Origin: Epiperipatus broadwayi | Lineage: Eukaryota > Onychophora > Udeonychophora > Euonychophora > Peripatidae | DNA: 64,000 bases | Reading direction: 5' to 3' | Assembly: GCA_028023455.1 (NCBI GenBank) | Contig: JAQFVV010006200.1 | Coordinates: 1,621,238 to 1,685,237 of the forward strand | Notes under the pieces: generated by a model | The model's database searches: none | What the model was told of the DNA's origin: nothing | Seen by the model: only the letters and a program-made list of their open reading frames with translations | Part shown: in pieces, positions 59,883 through 64,000 of the stretch | Layout of the letters: each line of letters starts with the position of its first letter | How positions within the stretch are numbered: position 1 is the first letter of the stretch | Program-made: the position numbers and the translations under genes

Positions 59883-62413
59883 TAGATGATATTAATAATT
59901 TACTTTTCCATATTAATTGCAAAAATATCCATTATTAAACAGTATTTATTAAGATAGTGGTTTTTAATTAAGGTGGTGAGTCACGTGAGAGTTCCAGAAT
60001 GACACTTTAAATATGATGTGTAATACAGTGGTCAGTTGGAACATAATCAAATTAAGAAATGAAACAATATTAAACTTAAAAGATAAAAAAAATTGAAATT
60101 GATACATTTTAGATTGGCATAAAACATAAACATCCTCATGTTGCAAAGAAGGTTTTAATCATATTGTTGAATTTCCTACTACTTATTCATAGAAATTAGA
60201 CTTTTCTATATTAACAAAGAGAGAAACTAAAATTGTTGAGAATAGAATAAGAGTACACCTTTCTACCATTTCACTTTATATTTTAAAAAAATCTGTAAGT
60301 CACATCAAGCTCAAATATCACATTAAATATATTATTTATATATAATTTATTGTAATTATTGTTTATATTAGCATCACGTGACTTCACATATGATAACTTA
60401 TGTTTCTAAAAGCAATTACTTTCATCTTACTCTAAGGTCATTTACCTAAGTTTGAGTAATCAATATATATACCTGAAGTATAGTACTATAAAATTCACAC
60501 CTCCAAACCAAACAATTGCTGACCTCACTGATGAAGGCAAGGTTCAGAAGTTGGTCAATCTGGAAATGGGAATATTATAGCTTTGTTATTGAGTATACAT
60601 GTGCCATTATAATTATATGAGGGACCCAATAATAAGCAGAACAATTCTCTGATTTACAGGCCTCTTATAGTATATGCTTCAACTATTACATACTTCATGC
60701 AGGGAATCTTTTGTATCAATCTGCCAAATGAAATCACTATGTAAAACTGTGGGGCTAGGTAGCAAATTTTTTTGTAAAGTGCATTTCCCCTATTTGTCTT
60801 TTTTTTATAAATATAATGATTGAAATGTTTGTATAATTAATGATGATTTTTACACAAAACAGCATTTTTCTCTCAGATTTAGTTCATAATGCTCAGACAT
60901 TTTATTTGCAAGTTCTGAAATATTTACATGATGCGATAAAACATAAACATTCCATTTTCTGCAAAGAAAATAGTGCAAACTCCACCCCTGCAGTATCACC
61001 TCTCAAAATCTTGAGTGTGAAACACTTTTTAATTAAATTCAGCATGACCCTATTTATCTATCAGCAGTATTTTCTTGATCTCACTTCATGTAATTTTTTT
61101 TTTAATATCTCAAATGAAAAAATGTTTCAATTTTTTTTTTCTTTTGTGAATTTAGAATAGAGATAGAAAATAACAGAAGCATTAAAATGCATCACTTCCC
61201 AAGTGTTTCCAGACTAATTTGAAAAGTGAAAAACAAGTTTAGACTCATGCATTTCATTAAATAAGCTATACTTTTTAAAATGGTTCAATTTGCAACACCT
61301 AAAAATAAATATACAATTTTTTTATTACAAAATTCCAGTTATTTTTGAATTCCCCTGTGTCTATCATTAAATACCATTTTAATTATTTTATTGGAAGAAC
61401 TATGTAAATTTTAATTAATTAATACTTATAAATTATTTATAATTATATCTAACATTGAATTGCACATATACAAAGTATATAATAAAGTAAGAGTGCTACA
61501 AAAAAAATATCAATTTGGGAAAACCAATGTTAGAAAAAAAATTAAAAACCTATTGGATTACATATAGTTTACTGAAAAATGAAAAGTCTCAATAGTCAGT
61601 CAAAACATGTCATTTGTTAAATATTATTAATTAGTGCTAATTCAAAATTTTAAATCATTTATGATTCATAAATAATGTTCTTCAACATTTAAACTTTCAA
61701 TACATATGATAATTTAAAATTAAGAGTTGTAGTTACATTAGATATTAAATTAATGCTTATGTTTCATGAGTGAAATTTTACTTCAATCACAAAAAAAAAA
61801 AAAATAGAAAAATATTTTTTACCTTCGCCAAAATCAAGGATCATACAACTTGATTATCTTGCATGTGTTTATGTTAGTCAGTGCACATTTACACTGCTAT
61901 TCCAGCCCTGTGTAAGCTGAACATGGCAATGTCTTATGATATAGTGACAGATAACTGAGTATTATCCAATCATAGAAGTCTGCTAACAATGTCTTCTGGT
62001 CTTGAAAAGTGAGTAAATAAAAGTCAGTTTAAAAATTTACAAATATTTTTGTCGATGTGTTTTGAATACAAAGTAAATGTTCAAAAAGAAATCTAAGGTC
62101 CTTGCATAGTCTACTGATTGGCCAATAACACTTCTTTTTTATATTCTTTCTATATGAAAATAAAAAATCCTTAAAAAGTATTAAACAGCTATTTCTACTT
62201 AAGGAATATTTAGAAAATTGCTTTTGAATTTGGATAAAAAACTCAAATTTGCTAGAAGCTAAGAGCAGGTTCATTTTGATACTTAGGCATTCAATGCAGA
62301 GCTTCTATGCATTAAATGTCAATGAGGATGGGAAAGTTGATGAAGTGATAAATAAAAAAAATATTTCATTTCAATGTAAGAGAGCAAAATTTAAATTGAT
62401 TTTAATACTATTG
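59883..62413. other. AT-rich stretch, nothing convincing
   Basis: Around 60520-60570 the words CTCACTGATGAAGGC and GAAGTTGGTC are in hammerhead order, but the stems do not pair well. No gene is supported. Confidence 0.45.
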
Positions 62414-62739
62414 TAATAATAAAAAATCAATCTGTGCCAACCAGAGTAATCAATGGATGCCAGAAGGCTAGTTTCTGGCTTGTGGCCTTCGTCAGTAAGG
62501 ATGGTTGGATTTGAGAGCACTGCACCTAGATCTTAGGATCCTAAGAAACTTGTCTGGGGATATTGGATGAGTAGGCACTAGATTGGGATTTTATACACAA
62601 GCCTTCTGGCATCTATTGATTACTCTGGCTGACATAGGGTGGTACTACTGTATGGAAAGTTTTGCCTGTTTAATAACAGTTATGTGCTAGCATAAGAGAT
62701 GATGATCATATGATGTTTAGTGGTTTAATAATAAAAAAT
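62414..62739 (+). mobile_element. Hammerhead family A insertion A5 with 14-base TSD
   Basis: TAATAATAAAAAAT at 62414-62427 and 62726-62739 flanks 298 bases. It starts with an inverted piece (62432-62510, AATCAATGGATGCCAGAAGG and a minus-strand hammerhead core), then a direct piece with the hammerhead 3' half (GAAACTTGTCTGGGG at 62545-62559), TTTTATACACAAGCCTTCTG and the family 3' end ATATGATGTTTAGTGG. The TSD is AT-only, so the chance of coincidence is higher than for A1. Confidence 0.75.
62466..62510 (-). ncRNA. Hammerhead-like motif A5 (5' two thirds)
   Basis: On the minus strand: ATCCAA (62505-62510), CTGACGA core (complement of 62489-62495, allowed variation at position 7), stem II AGGC-CACAA-GCCA, GAAACTAG, then the insertion junction. 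The 3' stem I arm is missing, so it cannot act alone. Confidence 0.6.
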
Positions 62740-62949
62740 AAGTGAAAAAAAAATTTTTTTTATATAAATAACAAAAGCTTATTTTCAAAACTTTTAAATT
62801 TCATCACTTCTTGTAAATGTAATTGACATAGTGCAAAATGGCTTTTCTTTAGACAAAGTCACACGTTTCTGTGCATAGGCTATATGCTCGGAAATCCTAT
62901 TAACCAATTAAACATTTGTTTCTATCTGAAAATCATCTTTTTTTTTTAC

Positions 62950-63470
62950 TTTTTATTATCCAATTACTTTTTTAGTCCTGGTTCTTTTCTTTCTTCCTAC
63001 CTTATTTTTAAAAAATCTGTTTCATTAGTTCCACTACTGTATTCTCATATTTCCCAATTTGTTATAAATACCTTAAAATAAAAAAAATCATAAAATCTTT
63101 TTCTCTTTCACTTCCTTTACCTTTAAATTTCTCCCACTTTCCATAGAATCTAACCTGATACTTTTTCAACATCCTGCACTCCAAAAATAAATGTTCAATA
63201 TTCTCTTCTTATTTCAACATAAGTTATACCTACAATCTAAATCCTTGTTCCATTTTTGTTTTTTACCCGTGGTATCTAAACCTTCTGCTCTTACACCAAA
63301 TAACAAGAAATCCCTTTAATATTATCATATATCTTTTCATATTTTATATAATTTTTATTTATATAACTCCAAACTATTTTTTATTCATATTTGTTTCATA
63401 ATTCTGCTTCTTTTTCTCTAATCAACTTATTCACTTGCTTGTGAATGGAGTCTTTAACCTAAACTAGTTA
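62950..63470 (-). pseudogene. LINE C-terminal fragment
   Basis: The minus strand of this C/T-rich block encodes, in pieces, LDCRYNLC and EENIEHLFLECRMLKKYQ (about 63170-63245). The C-x-x-C...H-x-F-L-E-C arrangement is the cysteine/histidine motif downstream of reverse transcriptase in several LINE clades. Stops and frame changes occur. The plus-strand ORF at 62884 is a shadow. Confidence 0.5.
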
Positions 63471-64000
63471 ACATTTAATGTTATGATGCTATATAAGAAT
63501 ATTGCTATGAGTTTAAAATCATAGAATCTTAAGGCTATAGCATAATAATAAATAGGATGGCATTTATGTGGATATAATGCATGAATCACTATATCCTGAA
63601 TGAACATTTACTAGTCAGCAATTAGTCATTAAAATCTGATAAAAAATGCCACTTAGTGTCCAAAGTTGGCTGAAAATAATCAGGTGAGGATATTATTCAG
63701 AAGTATTTTTAAAAGTGGTAAGCTATTATATAACAAAAAATATTCCCATTATTGTAATTTTTTATGAAAGTCTGAGCTGAATTACGTAATCAGTTGCTGA
63801 AGTTATTGTGTGGCTTTATTTTTTAATTTACCGAAATTACGTTTCTATTCAACGGGTAATTACTACTTAAGCACATTTTTTTTAATGTTTGTTATAATTA
63901 GAAATGATTAATTTCAAATAAATATGTACTATATATTTAAGATAAATTTACAGTTCACTTAAATATTAAATAACATATTATAATAGTACATTATACAAAT
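63471..64000. other. AT-rich stretch, nothing recognised
   Basis: No supported feature up to the window end. Confidence 0.5.

Noticed and set aside
60520-60575. Additional hammerhead (CTGATGA ... GAAG ... GGTC)
   Set aside because: Stem II would be GGC/GTT wobble only, position 15.1 is G and stem I does not pair. Order alone is not enough.

Overview
The window is strongly AT-rich eukaryotic DNA. No host protein-coding gene can be supported: there is no long open frame, no spliced-looking conserved ORF and no genuine tRNA or rRNA. Everything recognisable is transposable or repeat-derived: two nested RTE-type LINEs, a decayed Penelope-like element (PLE) with GIY-YIG-like remnants, a miniature LTR retrotransposon, hAT elements and hAT transposase relics, tRNA-derived SINEs, MITE-like inverted-repeat elements, and several families of small repeats carrying hammerhead ribozymes. 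The mix fits an invertebrate metazoan (for example an arthropod or mollusc). I cannot name the species.

Layout. 1-155: hammerhead repeat E, with an inverted sister at 26919-27066. 1583-2830: SINE-like piece, a minus-strand LINE reverse transcriptase scrap and a hAT transposase relic. 5990-7640: a diverged direct duplication around a palindromic trinucleotide repeat. 7705-8561 and 11490-11790: hammerhead family B. 9731-10090: hAT-like end. 10658-11095: SINEs. 16476-23080: an old RTE split by a younger, nearly full-length RTE (16989-20194) with an exact 10-base target-site duplication (TSD). 23757-23981, 25284-25884, 52921-53285 and 62414-62739: family A insertions, three with 14-15 base TSDs. 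28255-31245: Penelope-like element between repeats. 31904-33600: miniature LTR element with a minisatellite in its LTRs. 36716-37095 and 55702-56592: hammerhead family D with Pol III-like boxes. 37838-38331: hAT deletion derivative with perfect TSD. 42924-43449, 49303-51145, 52447-52654 and 59758-59882: inverted-repeat elements. The remainder is featureless AT-rich DNA.

The most striking content is the hammerhead set. About fifteen motifs in at least four families (A, B, D, E) have the order stem I, CUGANGA, stem II, GAA(A), short stem III, cleavage triplet, stem I. In A, B and D the monomers recur as direct dimers about 420-475 bases apart. Insertions often begin with an inverted segment, and four show 13-15 base TSDs. 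This is what retrozyme- or SMalpha-like non-coding retroelements look like. The PLE and RTE relics in the same window are plausible sources of the reverse transcriptase that moved them, but that link is inference.
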